Positions 1-5,363 of a DNA stretch of 5,509 nt are shown here, piece after piece. Origin of the DNA: Syntrophomonadaceae bacterium (GTDB lineage Bacteria; Bacillota; Syntrophomonadia; Syntrophomonadales; Syntrophomonadaceae); NCBI GenBank assembly GCA_012798055.1, contig JAAZOA010000084.1, positions 1 to 5,509 of the forward strand, given 5' to 3'. The position numbers and the translations under genes are program-made. Below the pieces are notes generated by a model, which saw only the letters and a list, made by a program, of their open reading frames with translations, was not told where the DNA came from and did not search any database. Every line of letters begins with the position of its first letter. Position 1 is the first letter of the stretch.

Positions 1-514
1 ACATTAAGCCTATATACGCCAGGAGCCCTATCGTCAGAACCGGGCCCGCACTTTTCCTGAACCTCAGTAACAACCAGCGAAAAAACGGGAAAAGCAGGTA
101 AAACTGCATGATAGCTACCATGAACCATAGATGGTAGCAGGCTTCCCCGCTCAATATCAAACGGCCCCAATCAACCAGAAAACCAGAGGCGCTGCCCGGG
201 AACAGGCCAGACCAGAGATAATATATCAAAGTCCAGATGGCATAGGGGATGAATATTTGCGTGAAACGTTTGCGCAGAAAATAACCGTAGTGGAAATCTC
301 CCTCCCCGTGGTTATAAAAGAGTACCAGCCCGGTTATTAAAATAAACATGGGAACTGCGTAGCGTATGAAAACCAGGATAATGGCCGATACCAGGGCATC
401 AGCGGTGGTGAGATGCGGGCTGTAGAGAAAAACGGCCAGCACATGCTGGACGACAATTGCCAGGAAAGTCATGCCGCGCAGAATATCCACTTCATATAAT
501 CGGTGTTTATGCAT
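1..514 (-). CDS. Acyltransferase-3 family membrane protein (OafA/YrhL-like), 3' part missing
   Basis: The 171 readable residues are the N-terminal half of an acyltransferase-3 integral membrane protein; the gene leaves the window at position 1. Members of this family (usually about 330-380 residues with about ten membrane helices) move acetyl or other acyl groups onto cell-surface glycans or other acceptors. Visible hallmarks are the opening EVDILRG (residues 8-14) with the family's conserved Arg13, a candidate catalytic His24 in the first helix (IVVQH), the basic-to-helix junction RKRFTQIFIPY (81-91), and YHLWFM (127-132). Hydrophobic helices lie around 14-31, 41-66, 86-103 and 129-150. The start is ATG at 512-514; no other in-frame ATG lies between it and an upstream in-frame stop. 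An AGGA-type ribosome site lies about ten bases upstream. It is 73 bases downstream of the DUF502 gene on the same strand with no terminator between, so co-transcription is likely. The acceptor substrate cannot be inferred. Confidence 0.88.
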   Translation of the reverse strand, partial: MHKHRLYEVDILRGMTFLAIVVQHVLAVFLYSPHLTTADALVSAIILVFIRYAVPMFILITGLVLFYNHGEGDFHYGYFLRKRFTQIFIPYAIWTLIYYLWSGLFPGSASGFLVDWGRLILSGEACYHLWFMVAIMQFYLLFPFFRWLLLRFRKSAGPVLTIGLLAYIGLM

Positions 515-587
515 CCGCCAAAAACATCCTGTCTTCGTTATTGCCCTGGCCGCTTCGAAACCGTTTCCCTAAAATTTTGCCTTGAGG

Positions 588-1169
588 TCAATTTCGACCA
601 TGCTCGGCTTTACTGCCGGCTACACCGCCTGACACGATGAAAGTCATCATATCGGCACTATTGGCATCCAGGGCCTTGACCTGCTGCCGGGGGAATACCA
701 GCAACTGACCAGCGAAGTTATACGATTGGGGAACGTAAACTGATACATAATCCTCCAAACCCAGACTGGCCAGTGACTCACATGTAATAAAACCGAGGAC
801 GTGAGCAGAGCCATTATCAACCAACTGGACCAAAACCGGTTGAGTGAAACTCTTTTTGTCACCGACGAAAGCACCCAGCAAGTCTTTCAATGAGCCATAG
901 AGAAGCTTTATCAGGGGCAGCCGGTTGAGGATACGGTCCAGCCATATGAATATTCTTTTGGTTAAGAAGTTGGAGACCAGGAAACCCACCACTATTACCA
1001 GCAGTACAGTGGCCAAGAAACCTACCCCGGGAACAACACCCAGGACCGGCAGCGGGATTCTGAGCAGGCCGTCTATTTTCTGGAACACAATATAGAAAAT
1101 GTAGAGGGTTAAAAACAAAGGGACCATGAACAAAAGCCCCTCCAAAAAATAGTTGATAAGTTTTTTCAT
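588..1169 (-). CDS. DUF502 family membrane protein
   Basis: This 193-residue protein matches the DUF502 family in length and layout; the family's biochemical function is unknown. Residues about 8-30 and 41-69 form two hydrophobic membrane helices. They are followed by the conserved amphipathic stretch NRLPLIKLLYGSLKDLL (82-98), which corresponds to the family's 'P-x-x-x-x-x-Y-x-x-x-K' signature, and then a soluble beta-rich domain. Near the end, YVSVYVPQSYNFAGQLLVFP (141-160) aligns with the usual 'vfvPTTPNPTSG' region, but the TPNPTSG turn is replaced by QSYNFAG. FIVSGGV (177-183) matches the conserved SGG near the C terminus. ATG at 1167-1169 is well supported by GGAGG (1176-1180 on the plus strand) six bases upstream. 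It is the first gene of a probable two-gene minus-strand unit with the acyltransferase, and is divergent from the sigma-54 activator. It probably sits in the cytoplasmic membrane. Confidence 0.9.
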   Translation of the reverse strand: MKKLINYFLEGLLFMVPLFLTLYIFYIVFQKIDGLLRIPLPVLGVVPGVGFLATVLLVIVVGFLVSNFLTKRIFIWLDRILNRLPLIKLLYGSLKDLLGAFVGDKKSFTQPVLVQLVDNGSAHVLGFITCESLASLGLEDYVSVYVPQSYNFAGQLLVFPRQQVKALDANSADMMTFIVSGGVAGSKAEHGRN

Positions 1170-1208
1170 GACTGGCCTCCATCGTTATCAGTTCAAATAA
1201 CCGTTTAC

Positions 1209-1214
1209 ATTATA
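1209..1214 (-). promoter_or_regulatory. Possible sigma-70 -10 box for the DUF502-acyltransferase unit
   Basis: On the minus strand the hexamer reads TATAAT, a perfect -10 consensus, about 40 bases before the DUF502 start codon. I see no convincing TTGACA-like -35 hexamer 16-18 bases upstream, so the promoter is weak, activator-dependent or not real. The short A/T-rich leader and the strong GGAGG site downstream are compatible with it. Confidence 0.4.
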
Positions 1215-1315
1215 GCCCAAAACATGGTGGGTAAGACAGAGCCTACGCTGGGAAGATCTATTTAAATAGAAAATGCTGCGGGTTATTAAGAAGCCCGGAT
1301 AAACAGGACGGATTA

Positions 1316-1331
1316 TGGCATGCATTTTGCA
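1316..1331 (+). promoter_or_regulatory. Sigma-54 (-24/-12) promoter of the CBS-PAS activator gene
   Basis: The sequence TGGCATGCATTTTGCA matches the sigma-54 consensus TGGCAC-N5-TTGCA at every position but one (T for C at the end of the -24 block). The GG (1317-1318) and GC (1329-1330) dinucleotides have the exact required spacing. Transcription would begin near 1342, giving a leader of about 57 bases before the ATG at 1399. That leader contains the ribosome site GGAGGTG (1386-1392). Since the downstream gene is itself a sigma-54 activator, positive autoregulation is the simple reading, though another activator could act here. Confidence 0.82.
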
Positions 1332-1398
1332 AATAGAAATAATTGGTTTGTATATCGCCATAAGTGTTCGTTGAGGATAAGCCCTGGAGGTGTTCTGA

Positions 1399-3504
1399 AT
1401 GAAGGTCAGGGATATAATGACTCCCGATCCCATAACCATAGGTCCGCAGCACACGGTGGGCGAAGCGGCTAAATTGTTCATGGATAAAAAGATAGATGGA
1501 ATGCCGGTCACAGACGATTCCGGCCGCCTGATCGGGCTATTTACCAAGTCTCATGTTTACAAGGTGATTAACGGAGATGGCAATCTGGAACGCACAGTGG
1601 GGGAAATGATGACCACGGATTTACTAACCGGCCGGGCCGACGATGAATTCGGAGCGGTGGTGGGGCCTTTTGTGCCGCGCCTGCCGGTAGTTGACGAGGA
1701 CGGACGGGTGGTAGGCATACTCACCAGGGGAGACATCGCCAAGGCTTTTTTTAATTCCTACAATAATATCTCCCTGGAGCTTGATACAATAATCAATTCC
1801 GCCTATAACCTGATTGTATCCGTGGATGCCGCCGGCACTATAAAGGTGTGGAACAGGTCCGCGGAAAGACTCCTGGGACGTAAAGCCGAAGAAGTCATCG
1901 GCCGCAATATACAAGAGATACTGCCTACCAGTGACCTTATGGACATTATCCAGACCGGGCGAGTCGATCCCATGAAAAGGGTCAAGCTGAACGAGCACTA
2001 TTTGATTTCGAACCGTTCACCAATAATCAAGGATGGCAAGATTATCGGTGCAGTAGCCGTACTGCAGGATATATCGGAATTGGAGGAGATGTCCCGGGAA
2101 CTGAGCTATGTGAAGGAACTCAACGAAGAGCTGGATGCCATCGTCGATTCTTCTTTTGATGGCTTGTTCATCACTGATGGCAGGGGCATAACCCTGCGCT
2201 ATAATAAAGCCTTCGCCCAGCTGGCCGGTATCAATGTATATGAGTATGTTGGCCGCAGTGTTGACGATATCAAGAAAGATGGCATAATCAGTGATCCCGT
2301 CACCCATGCGGTTTTGGATCAAAAGAAATCGATTACTGTCATGCAGGAAAGCCGTATCGGTAAACTCACCCTGACTACTGGCAATCCGGTGATAGACAAG
2401 AACGGCGACCTCATCAGGGTCGTGTGCAATGTCCGTGACATAACCGAACTCAACTTGTTGCGGCAGGAATTGGAGAAGGTGCAGGGGTTGAGCCAGCACT
2501 ATGAAAACCAGTTGCGTACCTTGCAGATGCAGTATAGTGGCAGTGAAAAGATAGTGGTGTCGTCCACGAAGATTAAGAACCTCATAGAGACGGTGATGAG
2601 ACTGGCGGCCGTTGATTCCACGATTCTGATAACCGGGGAGTCAGGTACGGGCAAAGAACTCATCGCTGAGATTATCCACTCCAACAGTTCCCGTTGTGAA
2701 AAGCCTATGATCAAAGTCAATTGCGGGGCTATCCCCGAGAATCTACTGGAATCGGAGCTGTTTGGCTATGAAGGTGGTGCCTTCACCGGCGCCCGCAAGG
2801 AAGGCAAGCCAGGCAGCATCGAACTGGCAGAAGGAGGGACGCTCTTCCTGGATGAGATAGGAGAGATTCCGCTGAACCTGCAGGTCAAGCTGCTGCGCTT
2901 CCTGCAAAGCAAAGAGATCATCCGGGTAGGCGGATCTAGTTACCACCATATCGATGTTCGCATCGTAACAGCTACCAATCGCAATCTTATGGAGATGGTA
3001 CAGAAGAAGCTTTTTCGGGAGGACCTCTATTACCGGCTCAATGTAGTGCCAGTCAATGTGCCGCCCCTGAGGGAACGCAAGGAAGACATCCCGGCGCTGG
3101 CTGCTCACTTCAATAATCTGTATAACCGCAAATACAAGATGGACAAAAAGATTGCCCCGGACGTAATCGATATATTAATGCAGTACGACTGGCCGGGCAA
3201 TGTGAGGGAATTGGAGAACCTCATGGAACGCCTGGTGGTAATTACTTCCGGCGACATCATCAAACGTGAAGACCTGCCGCTCCATCTTTTAGACACCGTT
3301 GGCAGCACTTCCGCCCATATCCTGGTTTCAGGGATTATTCCGCTGCGGGAAGCGGTTGAGAGCGTTGAGAAACAACTCCTGGAAAAAGTATACACCAAGT
3401 ACAGAACTACCCGACAGATGGCCAAGGAATTGGAGGTAGACGCCTCTACTATAGTAAGGAAAGCCGCAAAATACCAGATTTCGCCCATGTATCATCAACA
3501 ATAA
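1399..3504 (+). CDS. Sigma-54 dependent transcriptional activator with CBS-CBS-PAS-PAS-AAA+-HTH layout
   Basis: This 701-residue cytoplasmic bacterial enhancer-binding protein would remodel sigma-54 RNA polymerase by ATP hydrolysis. Domains in order: a CBS pair (residues about 1-58 and 66-120), which in this family typically binds adenine nucleotides; PAS 1 (about 126-228); PAS 2 (about 242-352); a helical linker (about 350-380); the AAA+ core (about 385-612); and a C-terminal helix-turn-helix (about 665-694). Key motifs are intact: Walker A GESGTGKE (413-420), the sigma-54 contact loop GAFTGA (460-465), Walker B GGTLFLDE (479-486), REDLYYRLNV (540-549) and WPGNVREL (598-605). There is no response-regulator receiver domain, so control is by ligand and not by phosphorylation. 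ATG at 1399 follows GGAGGTG by six bases, and the same N terminus recurs in the paralogue at 5364. It lies behind its own sigma-54 promoter and upstream of a sigma-54 controlled operon, its most likely target. The ligand is unknown. Confidence 0.95.
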   Translation: MKVRDIMTPDPITIGPQHTVGEAAKLFMDKKIDGMPVTDDSGRLIGLFTKSHVYKVINGDGNLERTVGEMMTTDLLTGRADDEFGAVVGPFVPRLPVVDEDGRVVGILTRGDIAKAFFNSYNNISLELDTIINSAYNLIVSVDAAGTIKVWNRSAERLLGRKAEEVIGRNIQEILPTSDLMDIIQTGRVDPMKRVKLNEHYLISNRSPIIKDGKIIGAVAVLQDISELEEMSRELSYVKELNEELDAIVDSSFDGLFITDGRGITLRYNKAFAQLAGINVYEYVGRSVDDIKKDGIISDPVTHAVLDQKKSITVMQESRIGKLTLTTGNPVIDKNGDLIRVVCNVRDITELNLLRQELEKVQGLSQHYENQLRTLQMQYSGSEKIVVSSTKIKNLIETVMRLAAVDSTILITGESGTGKELIAEIIHSNSSRCEKPMIKVNCGAIPENLLESELFGYEGGAFTGARKEGKPGSIELAEGGTLFLDEIGEIPLNLQVKLLRFLQSKEIIRVGGSSYHHIDVRIVTATNRNLMEMVQKKLFREDLYYRLNVVPVNVPPLRERKEDIPALAAHFNNLYNRKYKMDKKIAPDVIDILMQYDWPGNVRELENLMERLVVITSGDIIKREDLPLHLLDTVGSTSAHILVSGIIPLREAVESVEKQLLEKVYTKYRTTRQMAKELEVDASTIVRKAAKYQISPMYHQQ

Positions 3505-3546
3505 AGTTGTTGCGCCAAAGCAACGCTATCAGCGTTTCTGCAACAA
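3496..3546. repeat. Overlapping inverted repeats at the activator stop codon
   Basis: Several mutually exclusive dyads overlap here: CAACAA/TTGTTG (3496-3501 with 3507-3512) around the stop codon; TTGTTGC/GCAACAA (3507-3513 with 3540-3546); GTTGC/GCAAC (3509-3513 with 3520-3524); and AACGCT/AGCGTT (3522-3527 with 3531-3536) with a three-base loop. No run of T follows, so this is not a standard intrinsic terminator. It may be an RNA fold that protects the 3' end, or a cluster of activator half-sites built on the GCAAC/GTTGC word. Confidence 0.55.
3509..3524. promoter_or_regulatory. Candidate activator-binding dyad GTTGC-N6-GCAAC
   Basis: A perfect five-base inverted repeat with a six-base spacer, GTTGCGCCAAAGCAAC, centred about 313 bases upstream of the predicted start of transcription from the 3804-3819 promoter. 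It shares the TTGC-N6-RCAW pattern with the elements at 3664-3677 and 5290-5303. Sigma-54 activators with a C-terminal helix-turn-helix normally bind such dyads as dimers. It is also part of the overlapping hairpins here, so an RNA role is an equal alternative. Confidence 0.35.
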
Positions 3547-3660
3547 AGTTATAATTACGAAGATTTGGAATGATAAAAACTTGGTTAACCCTCAATTAAC
3601 AACGATTTTCGAAAATGTGAAAAAGGTCTTAAAGAAAAAAAGCCCGGAACGAAATATATT

Positions 3661-3678
3661 CTGTTGCAGTTTTGCATG
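3661..3678. promoter_or_regulatory. Candidate upstream activator site for the two-gene operon
   Basis: CTGTTGCAGTTTTGCATG agrees at 15 of 18 positions with CTGTTGCAATTTTACAAG at 5287-5304, ahead of the second regulator gene. The core TTGC-N6-GCAT is a partial dyad. Its centre is about 160 bases upstream of the predicted sigma-54 start site, a normal distance for an enhancer acting by DNA looping. Similarity between two non-coding positions is what is seen; binding by either regulator is inferred. Confidence 0.45.
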
Positions 3679-3803
3679 CGGGGTATAAACAATCTTACAT
3701 TATTATTAAATTCTTACAGTGGCGATAAATAATATTTTTCAAAAATAATTATAAATATGTAATAAAAATAATAATCTATGAATATTTATAAAAATCTGTT
3801 TAT

Positions 3804-3819
3804 GGGCATCAATTTTGCT
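3804..3819 (+). promoter_or_regulatory. Sigma-54 (-24/-12) promoter of the cysteine-protein operon
   Basis: GGGCATCAATTTTGCT contains the invariant GG (3805-3806) and GC (3817-3818) with exact spacing, plus the favoured GGCA and TTGCT contexts. It differs from consensus only at the first base and at the last base of the -24 block. The block GGCAT, N5, TTGC is the same as in the promoter at 1316-1331. Transcription would start near 3830, giving a leader of about 54 bases to the ATG at 3884. Confidence 0.78.
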
Positions 3820-3883
3820 TAATAAAGATTGTGAGTATATTTTCGTTACAAAGGCAACTTAGTCGAGAAGAGGAGGTAATGGC

Positions 3884-4429
3884 ATGAATCCAGAAGTGTT
3901 GGCTGTACCCAAGGAAGAGATGAGGGAAAAAGTAAAAGCCCTGGCCAAAGAAAACTTCAAAAAGGGACCCAACTGTGCAGAATCGGTATACATGGCCCTT
4001 CAAGAGGTGGGCTTGATCGATTTTCCGCCTGAGACTGTGGCTATGGCTACTCCCTTCGGAGGAGGGATTGGTTTGAGCGGCGGCTTGTGTGGTGCCCTGG
4101 CTGCTGCAATTATGGGGGTTGCAGCTGTACATGGAAGACGCCAGCCCATTCAAGGTGAGATGAAAGATATAATCGACAAATTATATGGAAATCCTGGTCT
4201 GTATAGATTTTTTAACCAGATTCCCCACGCCTTTGAGGAGAAATTCGGGTCGACCCAGTGCGAGGTTTTGAATAAGGATTACCCCAATGATTGGTACAAC
4301 AAAGATAGACTCAGGGGCTGTATGGGTTTCGTGGTGGAAGCTGCCGGGATGGCCGTGGACTTCATCTATCAAGGTGTGGAAGAGGGATACGGGCAGCCTT
4401 TTGGGAAAAATATGGCAGGGAAAGTATAA
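3884..4429 (+). CDS. C_GCAxxG_C_C-type putative redox protein
   Basis: This 181-residue soluble protein belongs by pattern to the C_GCAxxG_C_C family, small proteins with four conserved cysteines and a presumed but unproven redox role. All four are present: Cys31 in NCAES (30-34), Cys69 in the glycine-rich core (GGGIGLSGGLCGAL, 59-72), Cys126 (TQCEVL) and Cys146 (RGCMGF). The family's CGAxxG motif reads CGALAA (69-74), with Ala in place of the last Gly. At 181 residues it is somewhat longer than the roughly 140-residue core, with the extra length at both ends. There is no signal peptide or membrane helix, so it should be cytoplasmic. ATG at 3884 lies six bases after AGGAGGT (3871-3877); an ATG at 3879 is out of frame and meets a stop at once. 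It is first in an operon behind a sigma-54 promoter, and the next gene starts 19 bases after its stop codon. Its partner and substrate are unknown; metal or cluster binding by the cysteines is possible. Confidence 0.87.
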   Translation: MNPEVLAVPKEEMREKVKALAKENFKKGPNCAESVYMALQEVGLIDFPPETVAMATPFGGGIGLSGGLCGALAAAIMGVAAVHGRRQPIQGEMKDIIDKLYGNPGLYRFFNQIPHAFEEKFGSTQCEVLNKDYPNDWYNKDRLRGCMGFVVEAAGMAVDFIYQGVEEGYGQPFGKNMAGKV

Positions 4430-4433
4430 ATTA

Positions 4434-4441
4434 GAAAGGAG
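4434..4441 (+). promoter_or_regulatory. Ribosome binding site fixing the start of the second operon gene
   Basis: GAAAGGAG lies seven bases before the ATG at 4449. The reading frame is open further upstream, to an ATG at 4287 inside the preceding gene, but that start has no ribosome site and would create a 142-base overlap. The start at 4449 is therefore preferred. Confidence 0.85.
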
Positions 4442-4448
4442 CAAACCT

Positions 4449-5195
4449 ATGAAAATCGAGTCAAATTTATACGAACAGCTTAGCCAGGAAGAACTGGCCA
4501 GACTAGCAGTAGACATGTTGCACAGGACTGTTTTGCATCATGGCTTGTGGTTCATGGAAGTGGAGCATCAGTTAGGTCGTGAAGAGTCCTTGAAAATTTT
4601 GGATGATGCTTATACCAAGAGTTACAGTATCCAGATGAATCGTTTGGCCAAAATATTGGGTTTTGAAATGGTCAAAGATGTCCCGAAAGCGTTTTTGGAT
4701 ATGCCAACGGAGAAACTCCGGGATTTCATTAATAATCTGGGAGCAAATTGGCTGGCTAATGATGGGATATGGTTCCAGGCGGTTGAATTCAGGCATGGTA
4801 TGAATGATGCCAAACGCACCAATGACAGCTGTTGGACTAGATTCTCGCCGTTTGAGGCCTGGTCTATCAAACGCTTCCTGAATTTAGATGAAAAGCCGGG
4901 ATTGGAGGGACTGAAAAAGGCCCTTCAACTCAGGATGTATGCCCGCATAAATGTTCAGTCGATCATAGAAGAAAGCCCCAACAGCATTGTATTTCAGATG
5001 AACGATTGCCGGGTCCAATCCGCCCGCAAACGGCAGGGTTTGGCTGATTATCCCTGTAAGTCAGCTGGATTGGTTGAATACAGCACTTTCGCCCGGGGTA
5101 TCGATTCCCGCATCCGTACTGAGTGTATCGGTTGTCCGCCCGATGCTCATCCGGATGAGTGGTTCTGTGCCTGGCGGTTCACCCTGGAAGAATAA
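4449..5195 (+). CDS. Cysteine-rich cytosolic protein, DUF6125-like
   Basis: This is a 248-residue soluble protein without a signal peptide or membrane helix. The first 165 residues or so look mostly helical and include the Trp/His-rich patch HHGLWFMEVEHQLG (30-43) and DGIWFQAVEFRHGMNDAKR (105-123). The C-terminal part is cysteine-rich: Cys187 (NDCRVQ), Cys203 (YPCKS), the CIGC pair Cys226/Cys229 and Cys240 (WFCAW), plus Cys128 in the middle. From memory this arrangement fits the DUF6125 family of anaerobic bacteria and archaea, sometimes annotated near the L-2-amino-thiazoline-4-carboxylate hydrolase group; I cannot confirm the assignment here. The cysteine spacing suggests metal or iron-sulphur binding or thiol chemistry, but no known catalytic motif is seen. 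It starts 19 bases after the C_GCAxxG_C_C gene and ends before an intrinsic terminator, so both genes share the sigma-54 promoter at 3804-3819 and probably work together. Confidence 0.8.
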   Translation: MKIESNLYEQLSQEELARLAVDMLHRTVLHHGLWFMEVEHQLGREESLKILDDAYTKSYSIQMNRLAKILGFEMVKDVPKAFLDMPTEKLRDFINNLGANWLANDGIWFQAVEFRHGMNDAKRTNDSCWTRFSPFEAWSIKRFLNLDEKPGLEGLKKALQLRMYARINVQSIIEESPNSIVFQMNDCRVQSARKRQGLADYPCKSAGLVEYSTFARGIDSRIRTECIGCPPDAHPDEWFCAWRFTLEE

Positions 5196-5230
5196 ATGTC
5201 GAGCTGTCGGATATCCCCGAAGTGAACCTG

Positions 5231-5263
5231 AAGACCCGGCCATAAAGACCGGGTCTTTTGTTT
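5231..5263 (+). terminator. Intrinsic terminator of the two-gene operon
   Basis: A perfect nine-base stem, AAGACCCGG (5231-5239) with CCGGGTCTT (5249-5257), encloses a nine-base loop and runs directly into TTTTGTTT. It lies 35 bases after the stop codon of the cysteine-rich protein and separates the operon from the second regulator gene. Confidence 0.92.
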
Positions 5264-5286
5264 GACCGAACGCAGTAAAGGTGGCT

Positions 5287-5304
5287 CTGTTGCAATTTTA
5301 CAAG
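5287..5304. promoter_or_regulatory. Candidate regulator-binding site ahead of the second activator gene
   Basis: CTGTTGCAATTTTACAAG contains the near-perfect dyad TTGCAA-TT-TTACAA (5290-5303) and matches the element at 3661-3678 at 15 of 18 positions. It is centred about 40 bases upstream of the start predicted from the TATAAT at 5325-5330. At that spot a bound protein could contact or block RNA polymerase. The identity of the binding protein is inferred only from the shared sequence and the neighbouring regulators. Confidence 0.42.
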
Positions 5305-5324
5305 CGCGCCCATCATATTTTATA

Positions 5325-5330
5325 TATAAT
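5325..5330 (+). promoter_or_regulatory. Possible sigma-70 -10 box of the second activator gene
   Basis: A perfect TATAAT lies 33 bases before the ATG at 5364. No -35 hexamer is seen at 16-18 bases upstream; the closest resemblance, TTTACA (5297-5302), is 22 bases away and inside the candidate regulator site. No sigma-54 -24/-12 element is found between the terminator and this gene, unlike the first regulator. Confidence 0.45.
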
Positions 5331-5363
5331 GGTGATTAGAAAAAGATAGAGGTGTGCGTTTGC

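Larger units (their letters stand above)
3505..3883. other. Non-coding AT-rich regulatory region upstream of the two-gene operon
   Basis: This 379-base stretch holds no supportable gene. From left to right it has nested inverted repeats right after the activator stop codon (3496-3546), the perfect palindrome ATTTTCGAAAAT (3605-3616), and a TTGC-N6-GCAT element (3664-3677). Next comes a very AT-rich block in which 64 of the 70 bases from 3731 to 3800 are A or T, containing the dyad TATTTTT-C-AAAAATA at 3733-3747. It ends with a sigma-54 promoter at 3804-3819 and the ribosome site AGGAGGT (3871-3877). The layout fits a sigma-54 control region: distal activator sites, a flexible or curved spacer, then the promoter. 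I see no T-tract terminator for the upstream activator gene, so some read-through into the operon is possible. Confidence 0.7.

Noticed and set aside
131..340. Plus-strand open frame of 69 codons
   Set aside because: It lies antisense to the acyltransferase-3 gene, whose minus-strand translation has clear family motifs; the plus-strand frame has no ribosome site or recognisable protein.
1184..1199. Short inverted repeat GTTAT/ATAAC upstream of the DUF502 gene
   Set aside because: Only five base pairs in AT-rich DNA, expected by chance; not enough to call an operator.
2017..2499. Minus-strand open frame of 160 codons, the longest of several opposite the activator gene
   Set aside because: Shadow of the activator reading frame; the plus-strand product has complete PAS and AAA+ motifs over the same bases.
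3661..3676. Possible additional sigma-54 promoter around TTGCAGTTTTGCA
   Set aside because: A TTGCA block is present, but the required GG twelve bases upstream of the GC is missing, so the -24 half is not there.
3505..3883. Riboswitch, CRISPR or small protein gene in the long intergenic region
   Set aside because: No regularly spaced direct repeats, no recognisable riboswitch core and no start codon with a ribosome site followed by a plausible frame; the content is better explained as promoter and spacer DNA.
4287..4448. Upstream extension of the second operon gene to an ATG at 4287
   Set aside because: It would overlap the preceding gene by 142 bases, has no ribosome site, and GAAAGGAG supports the ATG at 4449.
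5074..5265. Plus-strand open frame of 63 codons overlapping the end of the cysteine-rich gene
   Set aside because: It runs through the intrinsic terminator stem and in another frame of a well-supported gene; no ribosome site is seen.
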